This document shows, piece by piece, positions 8,950 to 18,044 of a stretch of DNA of 64,000 bases; within the stretch, counting starts at the first letter, position 1, and every line of letters begins with the position of its first letter. The position numbers and the translations under genes were made by a program. Source of the DNA: Fibrella rubiginis (GTDB lineage Bacteria > Bacteroidota > Bacteroidia > Cytophagales > Spirosomataceae); contig NZ_JAFMYV010000011.1 in NCBI RefSeq assembly GCF_017353185.1, forward strand, positions 62,001 through 126,000, written 5' to 3'. The notes under the pieces are model-generated. The model was not told the origin of the DNA and searched no databases. It was given only the letters and a program-made list of their open reading frames with translations.

Positions 8950-10542
8950 TTAGTTATTGGTCAACGTCTGATTGATGGTGATACCTCCACCTCCAATATT
9001 GTTTGAGTTGACAAACGCCGAGTTACTCGCGCCTGATATAGCACCTGGAGCCGACTGCGTGACTGATAGTGTGTAGTTGCTACCCAGTTGTAATGCATTG
9101 CTCGCTGGGCTTGACGGCTCTTTAGCCAGCAGGTTATAGTTGCCGTCCTGACTAACCTTAGCCGTTAATGATTGTCCTGTTTGTTGCAGGTACGCGCTGT
9201 TATGGCTGTTGGCCTGGTCGATAGTCACCTTGCTGCCTGCAGTAATGTTACCGCTGCCGCCACCTACCGATACGTCGCCGCCTTGCAGCACCTTCACGAT
9301 GTTGTTGTCGCCAGTGCTGGTTTGATTTTGGTTTACCAAAACCGTGTTGCCACCTGAAGCAGCACCACGAGCTGTGCCTCCCGCCATATTGTAGGCATAA
9401 GTCTGAGTGACAGTAGCTCGATTATCGGTACCGGCTTGGTTGATGGTTGCTTCGGTGTTGGCCACCTCCGTCACCTGATTAATTTCCGCATAGGCGTTAA
9501 ATAAGGTAGCATAGGTGCCCGTCTGATTAATCGTCGCTGTGTTGTCGTGACTGTTATCCCGTTGGTAAATGGCGGCAGCTTCATATAATCCCGTCTGACT
9601 TATGGTGGCGATGTTTCCATATGCATTGTTAAACTGCTCGATTTCAGCTGTCGACGAAGAACCCGGTACGTTACTCTCATTTTGACTAATTGTAGCCTGG
9701 TTATCAAAGCTGTTTTTGCTCTGTACAATGTTAGCCTCGCCGAAATTACCGCTCTGCGTGACCTTCGCCGTATTAAGCGCACTATTACCCCCAGTTCCAT
9801 CTTGTGACACTGCTGCCTTGTTACCATCACCGCCTGCCTGCTGGTCAACGGTAGCTTCGTTTTGCGAACTACCATTCGACTGGTTCACTACTGCTCCACC
9901 ATTGTTACCAGCTTGTTTAATCAGGGCTGCATTACCAACTGAGTTATTATCCTGAACGATAGCCGTTTTCAATGCTGGGCTGGGGGCAGCAGTAGTAATA
10001 GGTAATCCACCAGAGAAACCGCTTGCTGCACCTTGTCCGTTGTTACTACCGGTCTGGTAGATCTCGCCGAAATTGCTCGAACTGCCATTACTCTGGGAGA
10101 TGGTCGACTTGTTGCTCTGCTGACCCTGAAGTATACCTGCCCAGTTACCCTCGCCTGCCGTAGCATCTTTACCGAAAACGCCCGTACGTGTGGCTGTACC
10201 GCCACTACTCGTTTCCTGAGTAATGGTTGCAGTATTGCCGTTACCGCCGCCAACAGTAGCGCTTCCACCGGTTTGCGTTACGCCAGCCCGGTTGTTTTTT
10301 GAGCCTAGATCCTGGCTCACTTTCGCAGAGTTGTCTTTGCCCTTCTGGTCAGTAAGTGACGAGTTACCCTGATCTGAGCTATAGCTGCTACCTTGTTTTA
10401 CAGTTGATTGCAGACCGTTACCTAGCTGGTTCTGGGTGCTGGTCTGGCCGGCACCAGTACCGGTGTATGATGTGGTGTTTTGGGCGAAGCTTGCGGCGGC
10501 GAAGGCCATCAGTGCTACGCCAGTAAGAAGTACTTTTTTCAT
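8950..10542 (-). CDS. Large curlin-repeat amyloid protein (CsgA/CsgB-like) 2
   Basis: About 530 residues, starting at the ATG at 10542 with signal peptide MKKVLLTGVALMAFAAASFAQ, almost the same as that of its neighbour. The mature chain is a long series of N-x-A-x-I/V-x-Q repeats (GNTATITQETSSGG, GNAALIKQAGNNGG, NEATVDQQAGGDGN, DNTATINQTGTYAT). The first 40 mature residues (TSTQNQLGN, VKQGSS) align with the other protein, showing a duplication; the repeat bodies have diverged. Predicted extracellular amyloid subunit. The secretion components CsgG, CsgE and CsgF were not found in the window and must be encoded elsewhere. The upstream gap is 909 bp. Confidence 0.9.
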   Translation of the reverse strand: MKKVLLTGVALMAFAAASFAQNTTSYTGTGAGQTSTQNQLGNGLQSTVKQGSSYSSDQGNSSLTDQKGKDNSAKVSQDLGSKNNRAGVTQTGGSATVGGGNGNTATITQETSSGGTATRTGVFGKDATAGEGNWAGILQGQQSNKSTISQSNGSSSNFGEIYQTGSNNGQGAASGFSGGLPITTAAPSPALKTAIVQDNNSVGNAALIKQAGNNGGAVVNQSNGSSQNEATVDQQAGGDGNKAAVSQDGTGGNSALNTAKVTQSGNFGEANIVQSKNSFDNQATISQNESNVPGSSSTAEIEQFNNAYGNIATISQTGLYEAAAIYQRDNSHDNTATINQTGTYATLFNAYAEINQVTEVANTEATINQAGTDNRATVTQTYAYNMAGGTARGAASGGNTVLVNQNQTSTGDNNIVKVLQGGDVSVGGGSGNITAGSKVTIDQANSHNSAYLQQTGQSLTAKVSQDGNYNLLAKEPSSPASNALQLGSNYTLSVTQSAPGAISGASNSAFVNSNNIGGGGITINQTLTNN

Positions 10543-11451
10543 GGTATTAGATAGAAATAAGCATTTGTAAATGGATGTGGTATAAATGCGTGCGGTATCC
10601 CGGCTGGGAAGTCCGGCAGAAGTGCCGTTCTGCAAGGGCATAAACATAAGTAACGTGCTGTTGATCAGGCAGCTACGTCGTTCGGAAGAGCATACGGCAG
10701 TTCATTCACATGTGTACATACGCTGGTGCGTTTACACACGTGTTGAACTATCGACAAAGTCGTTTAAAACGATGTCGCTTCGTTTGAGCAAGCATGGCAG
10801 TAGCCAGCCTCGCTCTATACGATTCCAGAAAAAGCAGTATGTGAGGGGGAAGAGCCCAGCCCAGTGAGCTGGTTAACTACGGGAATAAAACCAGGCGAAT
10901 TTGCCGGTTTGCACGAGCGTAGCTGTTAATGCGGATTGAGAGGAGGAAACGTCCAATTGAGCGAAAACTGACATAATGGATGTGGATAGTGTGGTTGACT
11001 TAAAAATTACCTGCCAGTTATTACCTTCTATAAGATGTAATACAGCCGGTTCTGATTAGTAAGTCAAAAGTAACATACACTTGGATAAGTGAAATTGCCG
11101 CCCAATAAATTAATATTATTTCAATAAAAATTAGATATGTTCATTTAAATGTACAGTATTTTCTAAGTAAAATTATAAATATAAATAAACTATCATTTAT
11201 ACTATACGCAGAGCAGGTAGACTTAAATCAACTAGCTGACTTACAGGCAACTACCTACAAATTCTACAGTAAATACTCTACTGGATAGCTAAGTATTTAT
11301 TCTGTATATCAATCCTGTTTGGTTGAAAACAGCCGTAACGTTTAATCAATTCAGTGACATAAAAAGCGAAGCAGAAAGGGCAGCGTGGCCTGGATGGCGG
11401 CTGCCTTTTCTGCTTCGCTTTTCCATAAACAGCGCGTTATACACCCACTCT
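10543..11451. other. Long intergenic region upstream of curlin genes
   Basis: About 900 bp, increasingly AT-rich from 11,050 to 11,320. A minus-strand TACTTTTG at 11072-11065 fits TAnnTTTG but would give a leader of over 500 nt. The end nearest 11452 holds a strong hairpin described separately. A weak plus-strand frame at 10586-10867 has no recognisable content. The length suggests a complex control region for the curlin genes, as for csg promoters in enterobacteria (analogy only). Confidence 0.5.
11362..11422 (-). terminator. Strong hairpin terminator after the Ppx/GppA-like gene
   Basis: Arms at 11362-11384 and 11400-11422 (23 nt, one mismatch, a transition) enclose a 15-nt loop; on the minus strand the stem begins and ends in A/T runs (AAAAGCGAAGC / GCTTCGCTTTT). 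It lies about 30 nt downstream of the stop of the minus-strand gene at 11452 and probably isolates it from the curlin genes. Confidence 0.65.
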
Positions 11452-12876
11452 TCAGCGGGTGTACAATGCTCCTTTGGCAATAGCAGCTTCGTACTCGCCG
11501 CTGATGGTTTCCAGGAATTTACCCGTTACCCAACCAATCTCCGAATCGCGGACGAAAACAAACCGCTTGGCACCCAGCTTTCCCGAATAGGTTCGCGAGA
11601 GGGCGTCGAGCAGCAGGGCTCCGGCCACCAGTTGCTTTTCGTTCAGTCGGCTTTTTACCGTGGTCAGGTTTTGCTCGGCGCGGGCGCGGAGGGCCGGGTC
11701 GGTAATGGCGCTCAGGTTGGGCGTAACAAGGTCTTTGTAATGATTCAGCGCCCTGTCTTTAAACCGGTCGATGTCATCCATCGACAGCGGAATGGCGTCG
11801 ATATCGGCGCGCTCCGGATAGAGGTACGACACCATTGCCAGCGCCACATCACCCCCCACACCCACCGTTCGGCGCTGTTGCAATCCCCGGTCGTTCGTGC
11901 TGATTCGGGTAGCCAGGGCCGAGTCGGCGAGCGCATCGACAACGCGTTGCGCCTCGCGCCGAAAGGCTTCCATATTCAGCGATTTCTTACGTTCCGCCTG
12001 CGCAATCACCGTAGCCGGTCCCACGGGGATCACCAGCGGCGTAAATGTTTTATTAGCCTCGAAGTAACCGCCGATGATGCGGTTGTCGTCGATGCTCAGG
12101 GCCGAGGTGCTCGGCCATACTTTACGCGGAATGGTGCCTACCGTGAAGAGTTCGGCTTCACGGCTGGCGGTGAGTGTCGTGTCTATCTTCATGCTGGCCA
12201 CGGGCAATACCTGCGCCAGCTGATTGTAAAAATTGCGGCGATACGCTGGCTGGGTGGCCAGCCGTTCGCGCACGTCGTTGCTCAACACCACAAACACCCG
12301 TTCGTTAGGTACGTTGTAGCGCCGAATGGAGTCAATACAGGCCCGGAGGGCACTCTGCTCAGCTTTGATAGCCCCCGGCGAGGCATCGGCCAGCTGCGCC
12401 TTCGTCGGAATTTCGATGCGCGAGCGAATGTCTTTTTCGTAGAAATCGCTTTCGTAGTCGGTCTTGAAAATGGCTACTTTAATCGACGAGGTGCCAATCT
12501 GGACTCCGGCGTAGACGTTTTTGCCGCTGATCTCGCGCACCAGTTCGTTTACGCCCCAGGCACTGGCCACATACTTAAGTGCACCATACTGAGCACGGGC
12601 CTTTTCGAGGTAGACGATAGCACTGGCGTTGTTGTTTTGTTCGTGATACGTCAGCCCCAGCAGTTCGTTGGCAACGGCTTCCAGGTAGGCATCTTTGCCC
12701 CGAACGGCAGGCATTGCCCGCAGCAGCAGGGCCGTGGCCTCGCGGGGTTTGTCGAGGGCGCGCAGGGTGTTCGCCAGCTTGATAAATTGCAACGCCTGCA
12801 CGGCACTTCGTGCTTTCTGAGCGTAGGTACTGATCGAAATAAAGGCCATTAAGGCCAGCAGGACGGGTTTTCTCAT
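11452..12876 (-). CDS. Exported TPR + Ppx/GppA-like (ASKHA) protein, active site degraded
   Basis: A 474-residue protein with a signal peptide (MRKPVLLALMAFISISTYAQ). Residues about 25-105 look like two or three TPR-type helical repeats (LANTLRALDKPREATALLLRA). From about 120 the chain follows the Ppx/GppA order: a phosphate-1-like strand (YAGVQIGTSSIKVAIF, 122-137), VFVVLSNDVRE (194-204), a TASREAELFTVG segment resembling the family's gEEEA helix (236-247), SIDDNRIIGGYF where the DIGGGS phosphate loop normally sits (261-272), and VGVGGDVALAM. The altered loops argue against normal polyphosphatase activity. Export of an ASKHA-fold protein is unusual. Function unknown; a sensor or scaffold near the envelope is a guess. 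Confidence 0.6.
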   Translation of the reverse strand: MRKPVLLALMAFISISTYAQKARSAVQALQFIKLANTLRALDKPREATALLLRAMPAVRGKDAYLEAVANELLGLTYHEQNNNASAIVYLEKARAQYGALKYVASAWGVNELVREISGKNVYAGVQIGTSSIKVAIFKTDYESDFYEKDIRSRIEIPTKAQLADASPGAIKAEQSALRACIDSIRRYNVPNERVFVVLSNDVRERLATQPAYRRNFYNQLAQVLPVASMKIDTTLTASREAELFTVGTIPRKVWPSTSALSIDDNRIIGGYFEANKTFTPLVIPVGPATVIAQAERKKSLNMEAFRREAQRVVDALADSALATRISTNDRGLQQRRTVGVGGDVALAMVSYLYPERADIDAIPLSMDDIDRFKDRALNHYKDLVTPNLSAITDPALRARAEQNLTTVKSRLNEKQLVAGALLLDALSRTYSGKLGAKRFVFVRDSEIGWVTGKFLETISGEYEAAIAKGALYTR

Positions 12877-12900
12877 AACGTAGGGTTGTCAAAGCACTAA

Positions 12901-12939
12901 AGCCCTGCTTAGCGAAGTATCCCGTCGCTAAACAGGGTT
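12901..12939 (-). terminator. Hairpin between Ig-like and Ppx-like genes
   Basis: AGCCCTGCTTAGCGA (12901-12915) pairs with TCGCTAAACAGGGTT (12925-12939) with two mismatches, both transitions. On the minus strand it directly follows, and overlaps by two bases, the stop codon of the upstream gene (12938-12940). Confidence 0.55.
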
Positions 12940-13864
12940 ATTGGTTGCCGTTCAGTTCGCGTTCCAGATCCGACTCAGAGGATGGCACCTGAGTGGGTTT
13001 GGCTTTAGCGGGAACGGGGCGTTTTTTGGTTGCATCAATGGCGGCACGGTCGGCAGTGGGGCGCGGGGTAGCCGGACGCGGTGGTTCAGCCGTCACAACG
13101 GCCGGTTCATTTACCGCGGACCGGGTACGAGTTTCGCGTACAGGAGTTGCGCGTACGGGGGTCTCACGCACCGGGGGGGTCTCCATTTTTTCCGGTTCGC
13201 TTTCCCGCTGTACCATGGCCGTACGGGGTGCTTCGTCGCGCTTGTTTCTCAATTTTCTTTCCTTGGCAGACAAGACAACGGGCAAGTCAACTGGTCGCGA
13301 TGCTGACCGGGTCGATCTCCGCTGAGCCGATGCCGGTCTGGCTGATTCGGTAACCGGAGATTCCATTACCGGACGCATTGTTGACGACTGACTGCCGGGG
13401 CGAAAAGCCGTCCAGTAAACCGCAGTGGCACCGCCAAGTAATGCCAGTGTGAGGGCAATTTTCAGACCCAGGCGAGACTGCCCCGGGCTTGAAGGGGCCA
13501 GTGACCGCACCAGCAAACCTGCCGTATGGCCCGACAAAGCCACCGATTGAGTTGTCTGTTCTGTTTCAATGACCAGTTCGCTTTTGTGCCGTCCGCCATG
13601 TTTGGGTGCATAACGAACGTGAACGAACGTGCCGCCGGGTTCGGGTATAAACGTGACCTCAGTACTAAACCGGAGGGGCGTACCTTGTACCGCTACCTGA
13701 AAATAAGGCGACGCTTCGCAGGAAACCCGCACGGGGGCGTTGGTACCGTCCTGCCCAATTTTTACCAGCAGAAATTGCTCATCGCCCACATCGGTCGACG
13801 GAAACTGTAGCGATGACTGACTGACTAACAGGTTCGGTATGGTGGTGTTGAGTTGTAACGACAT
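12938..13864 (-). CDS. Membrane-anchored protein with N-terminal Ig-like (ASH/DUF1573-type) domain
   Basis: About 308 residues from the ATG at 13864; a start at 13888 would only add eight. Residues about 12-115 resemble an immunoglobulin-like beta-sandwich of the choice-of-anchor/ASH type (LQFPSTDVGDEQFLLVKIG, ELVIETEQTTQSVALSG). One hydrophobic segment (IALTLALLGGATAVYW, about 135-150) follows, then a basic Pro/Thr/Arg-rich tail with imperfect repeats (PVRETPVRATPVRETRTRS). No cleavable signal is obvious, so topology is uncertain. Lies 61 bp upstream of the exported Ppx-like gene on the same strand, suggesting a joint role. Function unknown. Confidence 0.55.
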   Translation of the reverse strand: MSLQLNTTIPNLLVSQSSLQFPSTDVGDEQFLLVKIGQDGTNAPVRVSCEASPYFQVAVQGTPLRFSTEVTFIPEPGGTFVHVRYAPKHGGRHKSELVIETEQTTQSVALSGHTAGLLVRSLAPSSPGQSRLGLKIALTLALLGGATAVYWTAFRPGSQSSTMRPVMESPVTESARPASAQRRSTRSASRPVDLPVVLSAKERKLRNKRDEAPRTAMVQRESEPEKMETPPVRETPVRATPVRETRTRSAVNEPAVVTAEPPRPATPRPTADRAAIDATKKRPVPAKAKPTQVPSSESDLERELNGNQ

Positions 13865-14125
13865 AAGACAGAGATATACGATTAACAACAGAAAACAGAT
13901 GGTCTATTTTCCGGTTTCATTTATAATCTTAGCCTGTGGCCCGGCCGTTGGGAACCCTGTTTTGCTACCCGCCAACGGGCCTTTTCCTACCGGCCACTTC
14001 CTCGGATTAGTACAAAGTCAGCATCTAAAAGCAGGTTAATAGCGTAATTTAGTCTAGGGGAAAACGCGGTTATTATGGTTTATAACTCGTTTTTACACTC
14101 AGCTAATGAAAAATTGTATCCTATA

Positions 14126-14938
14126 ATGAACGCACGCCAGTATCACTACATCTCCCATCTTTTTTTAGTGTCTTTTGCTCTGTTACCCTTGCTCATGGGT
14201 AGTTGTGTAAACTCCCGGCAATTGGCTTATTTCCAGACAACCACTTCTGCCGAAGACACCCTGGCCCTGGGCGACCGCTTTGTGCCACCCATTAAACGGG
14301 GCGACGTGCTGTCTATTCAGGTCAGCAGCCTTAATGCTGAGGCATCAGCTATTTTCAATCCGTATTCGAGTATTTCAGTGAGCGATGGTAACACGGTACG
14401 GGGTGCCAACACCTCGCTGCCACAAACGTCGGGCTATCTGGTGAGCGACAGTGGCACGGTGGCCCTGCCACTGATAGGACAGGTGAAACTGGAAGGACTC
14501 ACCAACAGCCGCGCCGCCGAGCTGATCCGGATAAAGTTGCGCAACTACCTGAAGGAGCCTACCGTGAGCGTACGAAACCAAAACTTCCGCGTATCGGTGC
14601 TGGGCGAAGTAGCCCGCCCGTCGCTGTTTACGATCCCGAATGAGCAGCTGACCCTGCCCGAAGCACTGGGCCTGGCTGGTGATTTGACCATCTACGGCCG
14701 ACGTGACAACGTGCTGATTATCAGGGAGCAAGGCAGCAAACGCACGTTTGCCCGGCTCGATCTGACCAGCCGCAATGCGTTCCGGTCGCCCTATTATTTT
14801 CTGCATCCCAATGACGTAGTATACGTAGAGCCGAACAAATCGCGCATCGCCAGTACTGACCGGCTCTACCAGATTTCGCCCATTGTGCTGGGTGTTTTGT
14901 CTATTGTTGCCATTATTCTTACTCGACCAATCCGCTAG
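14126..14938 (+). CDS. Polysaccharide export outer-membrane lipoprotein (Wza-like, set 2)
   Basis: About 270 residues; the ATG at 14126 gives a lipoprotein signal with lipobox LLMGSC followed by VNSRQLAYFQT (an upstream in-frame start at 14075 is possible). Same architecture as the protein at 4017-4847: poly-export domain (RFVPPIKRGDVLSIQVSSL), SLBB-like part (VSVLGEVARPSLFTI, LTLPEALGLAGDLTIYGRR) and a C-terminal hydrophobic helix. Near-identity over these segments shows a recent paralogue. The set 2 autokinase lacks an adjacent export gene, so this one, 18 kb away and on the other strand, may serve it. The GT61 gene follows after 35 bp. Confidence 0.92.
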   Translation: MNARQYHYISHLFLVSFALLPLLMGSCVNSRQLAYFQTTTSAEDTLALGDRFVPPIKRGDVLSIQVSSLNAEASAIFNPYSSISVSDGNTVRGANTSLPQTSGYLVSDSGTVALPLIGQVKLEGLTNSRAAELIRIKLRNYLKEPTVSVRNQNFRVSVLGEVARPSLFTIPNEQLTLPEALGLAGDLTIYGRRDNVLIIREQGSKRTFARLDLTSRNAFRSPYYFLHPNDVVYVEPNKSRIASTDRLYQISPIVLGVLSIVAIILTRPIR

Positions 14939-14973
14939 GGAGACTTCGCTTTATAGCTTATCTTTACACCCGT

Positions 14974-16128
14974 ATGGCTTCGGTTCCGCTTCATCGTATG
15001 GCACGACTACCTCAGGTAGCCAATTACCTTCGGGAGGCCCTGAAAAGTCAGTCCGGGCGATTATTACGCCTGTTGGGTCGTCGGTTGCTGACGAAAGAGG
15101 AGACCGAGGCCCGGATGATGCCCTACCAGATCTACGCCATACCCAAGGTCGTTACCAACCTCGATGCCGTAGTTGACCTGGTGCTGCCCGACAAAGTCAT
15201 GTTCGACCACAAGCGAGAGGTGACGGCTCCCGACTTTGTGTGGCGTTACCCCAACACCGACCGGCAGGCGGGTCAGCTGCGCTGTGGTGCCCTGCGCATT
15301 GGACAGGCCATTCTGAACACCGACTTCGGCAACAGCGTGGTGCTGCAGGACCGCCTGCGTCCGGGTCGGCGGCAGGTGGTGCAGGTCCAGGTGCTTATTG
15401 CCCCCTGGAGCCACTATTGGGGTGGCTACTTCGATTATCTGCTCTTTATTGCCGCCAAACTTTGCCGCATCAAGCAGGCGCTTCCACCCGACGTGTTTGC
15501 GCGGGCTGTGGTGGCGTATCCCCTCTTCCGCACGTCGTTTGAGCGGGAATTACTGCACATGATTGGTTTCAGCGACGACCGTATTTTCGATACGCGCAAG
15601 GTCGACGTGCAGTTTGACGAGTGCGTGGTGGCTAATAACAGCAGTTGGTTTTACCCCAGCTTTGCCGATGTGCAATGCCTCAAACGCAACGCCGACGCAT
15701 ACATGCCCGCTATGCCAACCGCCGACCGGCGACTGTATATCCGGCGGGCGGGACGACGGCACGTGATTGACGAGGAGGCGCTGCTGACCCGGCTGCGGGC
15801 CTACGACTTCGAGATCATCGATGACACCCCGCGTACGGTGGCTGAGCAGTATGCCCTGTATAACAGCGCGTCGGTCATTGTGGGACCGCATGGTGCCTCG
15901 TTTGCCAATATTCTCTGGTGCCGACCCGGTACCCGTCTGTTTGAGTTGTTCCCAACGGGATACATGCCCGAATATTTCCGGTATCTGGCTCCCAAACTCA
16001 GCATGCCCTATGCCGCCTATTGCTACGGCCCGGTGCTGGAAAGCCACCATAGCAACGTCGATCAGAACGTGGCCGTTGACCCCGACGAGCTAACGCAGCA
16101 CCTCGACGTTCTGCTGGCTACGGTGTAA
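14974..16128 (+). CDS. GT61-family glycosyltransferase
   Basis: A 384-residue cytoplasmic protein. The C-terminal half contains the GT61 (DUF563) hallmark: a GPHGASFANILWCRPGTRLF segment followed by ELFPTG near residues 305-330. An upstream basic motif (RRLYIRRAGRRHV, about 250-262) matches the family's donor-side region. Family members add xylose, GlcNAc or other sugars; the substrate cannot be told here. Follows the export lipoprotein by 35 bp, probably the same transcript. A TATCTTTA sequence 8 nt before the ATG resembles a -7 box but would leave almost no leader. Its end overlaps the convergent PIN-domain remnant by 11 bp. Confidence 0.85.
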   Translation: MASVPLHRMARLPQVANYLREALKSQSGRLLRLLGRRLLTKEETEARMMPYQIYAIPKVVTNLDAVVDLVLPDKVMFDHKREVTAPDFVWRYPNTDRQAGQLRCGALRIGQAILNTDFGNSVVLQDRLRPGRRQVVQVQVLIAPWSHYWGGYFDYLLFIAAKLCRIKQALPPDVFARAVVAYPLFRTSFERELLHMIGFSDDRIFDTRKVDVQFDECVVANNSSWFYPSFADVQCLKRNADAYMPAMPTADRRLYIRRAGRRHVIDEEALLTRLRAYDFEIIDDTPRTVAEQYALYNSASVIVGPHGASFANILWCRPGTRLFELFPTGYMPEYFRYLAPKLSMPYAAYCYGPVLESHHSNVDQNVAVDPDELTQHLDVLLATV

Positions 16129-16348
16129 CGTTGTGCTTAATCAGCCTTATTCCACTGTGAATCAGGTTATCGAAGTCATGGTCAGCCGTATGCAATTCCA
16201 TGTCGAGATACAAGGCGATGGCTGCAACCCAGAGGTCATATTTGCCCATATTGCGGGCAATGGTACCCGCTCCGCTGATACCATTGCCTGTTTCCAGACC
16301 TTTTATTCGCACCTTTATAGAATTAGCGTTGGGTCCGGTAAAGCGCAT
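16118..16348 (-). pseudogene. C-terminal remnant of a VapC-like PIN-domain toxin
   Basis: 76 codons whose second half (KYDLWVAAIALYLDMEL, then HTADHDFDNL and IRLIKH) matches the last third of type II VapC PIN ribonucleases, including the D-W-A-A helix and the TADHDF acidic pair. The N-terminal two thirds with the first catalytic aspartates is absent: an in-frame stop lies just upstream of the ATG, and the region beyond belongs to the next gene. No antitoxin is adjacent. Best read as a decayed toxin-antitoxin locus at a boundary between surface-polymer modules. A short stand-alone gene cannot be excluded. Confidence 0.6.
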
Positions 16349-16372
16349 TACGAGGGTATCAGGCCTCTGCTC

Positions 16373-18010
16373 TTACCCTTTTGTCAGGGTGCATTCCAGG
16401 ATCTGATGCCCGGCAATGTTGACTGGTAGCCGACGAATGACGCGCACGTAGTTGGCCCGGATGAGCCGCTCGAACTGATACCGGCTTGCCTCGTCGACTA
16501 CATAAAAGTGCCCATCAGCGGCCGAATCAACACCGTTACGACCAGCAACACCCATCAGTTCCTGCGTAGGCATTATGGAATGAACGCCATAGTAGGTCCG
16601 CAGGCCGTTGATGATGTTATAGTCGACGGTGGCGTTGGGTAAGTTGCCCGTTGCATTGGCCGATGGCCAGTCGAGGAGGTAACGGGCGGGGGCGAGGTGG
16701 TAATGCCAGACGGGCAGGAAATAATCTGCCGACTCGAAAAAGACGGGATAACGGGGGTTCAGCTGCGATAGGTACGGCACAATACCGCTGGGAAATTGCC
16801 GCACCTTCCGGCTTTGATAAAACACAAACCCAATCAGCAATAGCCCATACACGGTCAGGAAGGCCATCGACGCCGACCCTGTCTGGAAGACTGTACCCAA
16901 CCGGGGCCAACTGCGCAGCCAATGCTGAACCTGGGGTGCCAGCGTATATATGGCATAGAGCAGCCCATAGGCCAGCAGCAGGTGACTCGGCCAGAAATAT
17001 CGGCTCAGGAACACAGACGTATGCACCAGCGACACCACCAGCGCAATTGCCAAGGTGCCCAGCGTGACCACACACGACAGCAGGAAAAACGAAAACGCCG
17101 GATCAGCCACCACCCCCCGCCAGCCGCCACGAAGTTTGGGAATGGCCACATAAACCAACAACGCCAGTACAAAGCCTACCCGCGCCACCGGAAGCCAGCT
17201 AAAAAGCGGGCTATGCTCCAGCTGCGACGAAGGGCTCGGCAGCAGTTCGCCGACGGTGTTGAAAGAAGACAGAAACGTGGGCACCGGAATCCAGGAGTGG
17301 GGCTTGCCCGCCTCAGCCTGAATGGCAAACTGCGGGTACCAGCTAACGTACCATAACCCAAAACAAACCAGGTGGGCGGCCGTAATCAATCCATACCTAC
17401 GCTGCCCCGACACCAGCCACAACAGCCCGAAAAAACCCATCGACGAGGCCATGTAGAACAGGCCCACGTTGTGGCTCATGAGCATCAAAAAGCCAATGCC
17501 CACGTGCGCCAGCAGCCATTTGCCACTGTTGGGTGCGTGAATGAGCCGGTGCGCCGAAAGCACAAAACCCACCGTCAGCAGCAAATACAGGGCATAGGTT
17601 CTGATCTGCGTGGCCAGCACATAATTCAGAAACGTCAGGCTCATTATGGCAGTCAGCAGCACAAAATTGAGCACCGGCGTACCAATCAGCCGGGTAGTGT
17701 ACCGGAAGAAAAGCACTCCCGTAAGGGCAAACAGCCCAATGGAAATGCTTTTCAAAAAAAACAGGTTGACCGATATACCGTGCCCCAGCAGCCAGTACAT
17801 ATTGACGAACAGGGGCGGGTTGGCATCCATACCACTCACTACGGCCTTGTTCACATGCCCCAGCGACGGGTCGGTAAGTAGGGTGTAGCTGATCACTTCA
17901 TCCATCCAGAGCCACGGTTCCCGAAAAAACAGCGATGCCGCCACCGGCACAGCCAGCAGTAAAAACAGGCAAACGCTCAGAACAGTTGGTTGGGTTGGCT
18001 TACGTGTCAT
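16373..18010 (-). CDS. GT39-like membrane glycosyltransferase
   Basis: 545 residues, about eleven hydrophobic helices and a soluble C-terminal domain. An acidic pair in the first periplasmic loop (WLWMDEVISYTLLTD, D37-E38) and a following GMDANPPLFVNMYWL motif (about 61-75) are typical of GT-C enzymes of the GT39/ArnT type that use polyprenyl-phosphate sugars. Only distantly like the enzyme at 5544-7166. Last gene of the minus-strand set 2 run; 34 nt follow the beta-helix gene. It may decorate the polymer or a lipid outside the inner membrane. Substrate unknown. Confidence 0.8.
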   Translation of the reverse strand: MTRKPTQPTVLSVCLFLLLAVPVAASLFFREPWLWMDEVISYTLLTDPSLGHVNKAVVSGMDANPPLFVNMYWLLGHGISVNLFFLKSISIGLFALTGVLFFRYTTRLIGTPVLNFVLLTAIMSLTFLNYVLATQIRTYALYLLLTVGFVLSAHRLIHAPNSGKWLLAHVGIGFLMLMSHNVGLFYMASSMGFFGLLWLVSGQRRYGLITAAHLVCFGLWYVSWYPQFAIQAEAGKPHSWIPVPTFLSSFNTVGELLPSPSSQLEHSPLFSWLPVARVGFVLALLVYVAIPKLRGGWRGVVADPAFSFFLLSCVVTLGTLAIALVVSLVHTSVFLSRYFWPSHLLLAYGLLYAIYTLAPQVQHWLRSWPRLGTVFQTGSASMAFLTVYGLLLIGFVFYQSRKVRQFPSGIVPYLSQLNPRYPVFFESADYFLPVWHYHLAPARYLLDWPSANATGNLPNATVDYNIINGLRTYYGVHSIMPTQELMGVAGRNGVDSAADGHFYVVDEASRYQFERLIRANYVRVIRRLPVNIAGHQILECTLTKG

Positions 18011-18044
18011 TGGTGATGAAAAGTGCTCCGATACATGAACGCGG

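Noticed and set aside
7364..10542. CRISPR-like periodicity
   Set aside because: The repeats are degenerate protein repeats in frame with curlin motifs, without constant DNA repeats and spacers.
11323..12852. Plus-strand open frame of 509 codons opposite the Ppx-like gene
   Set aside because: It is antisense to a gene with signal peptide and family motifs; its translation has no recognisable domain and reflects GC-rich codon use on the other strand.
13936..13984. Hairpin CCGTTGG/CCAACGG between the Ig-like and export genes
   Set aside because: Stem of only about 7 bp with bulges; not clearly above chance.
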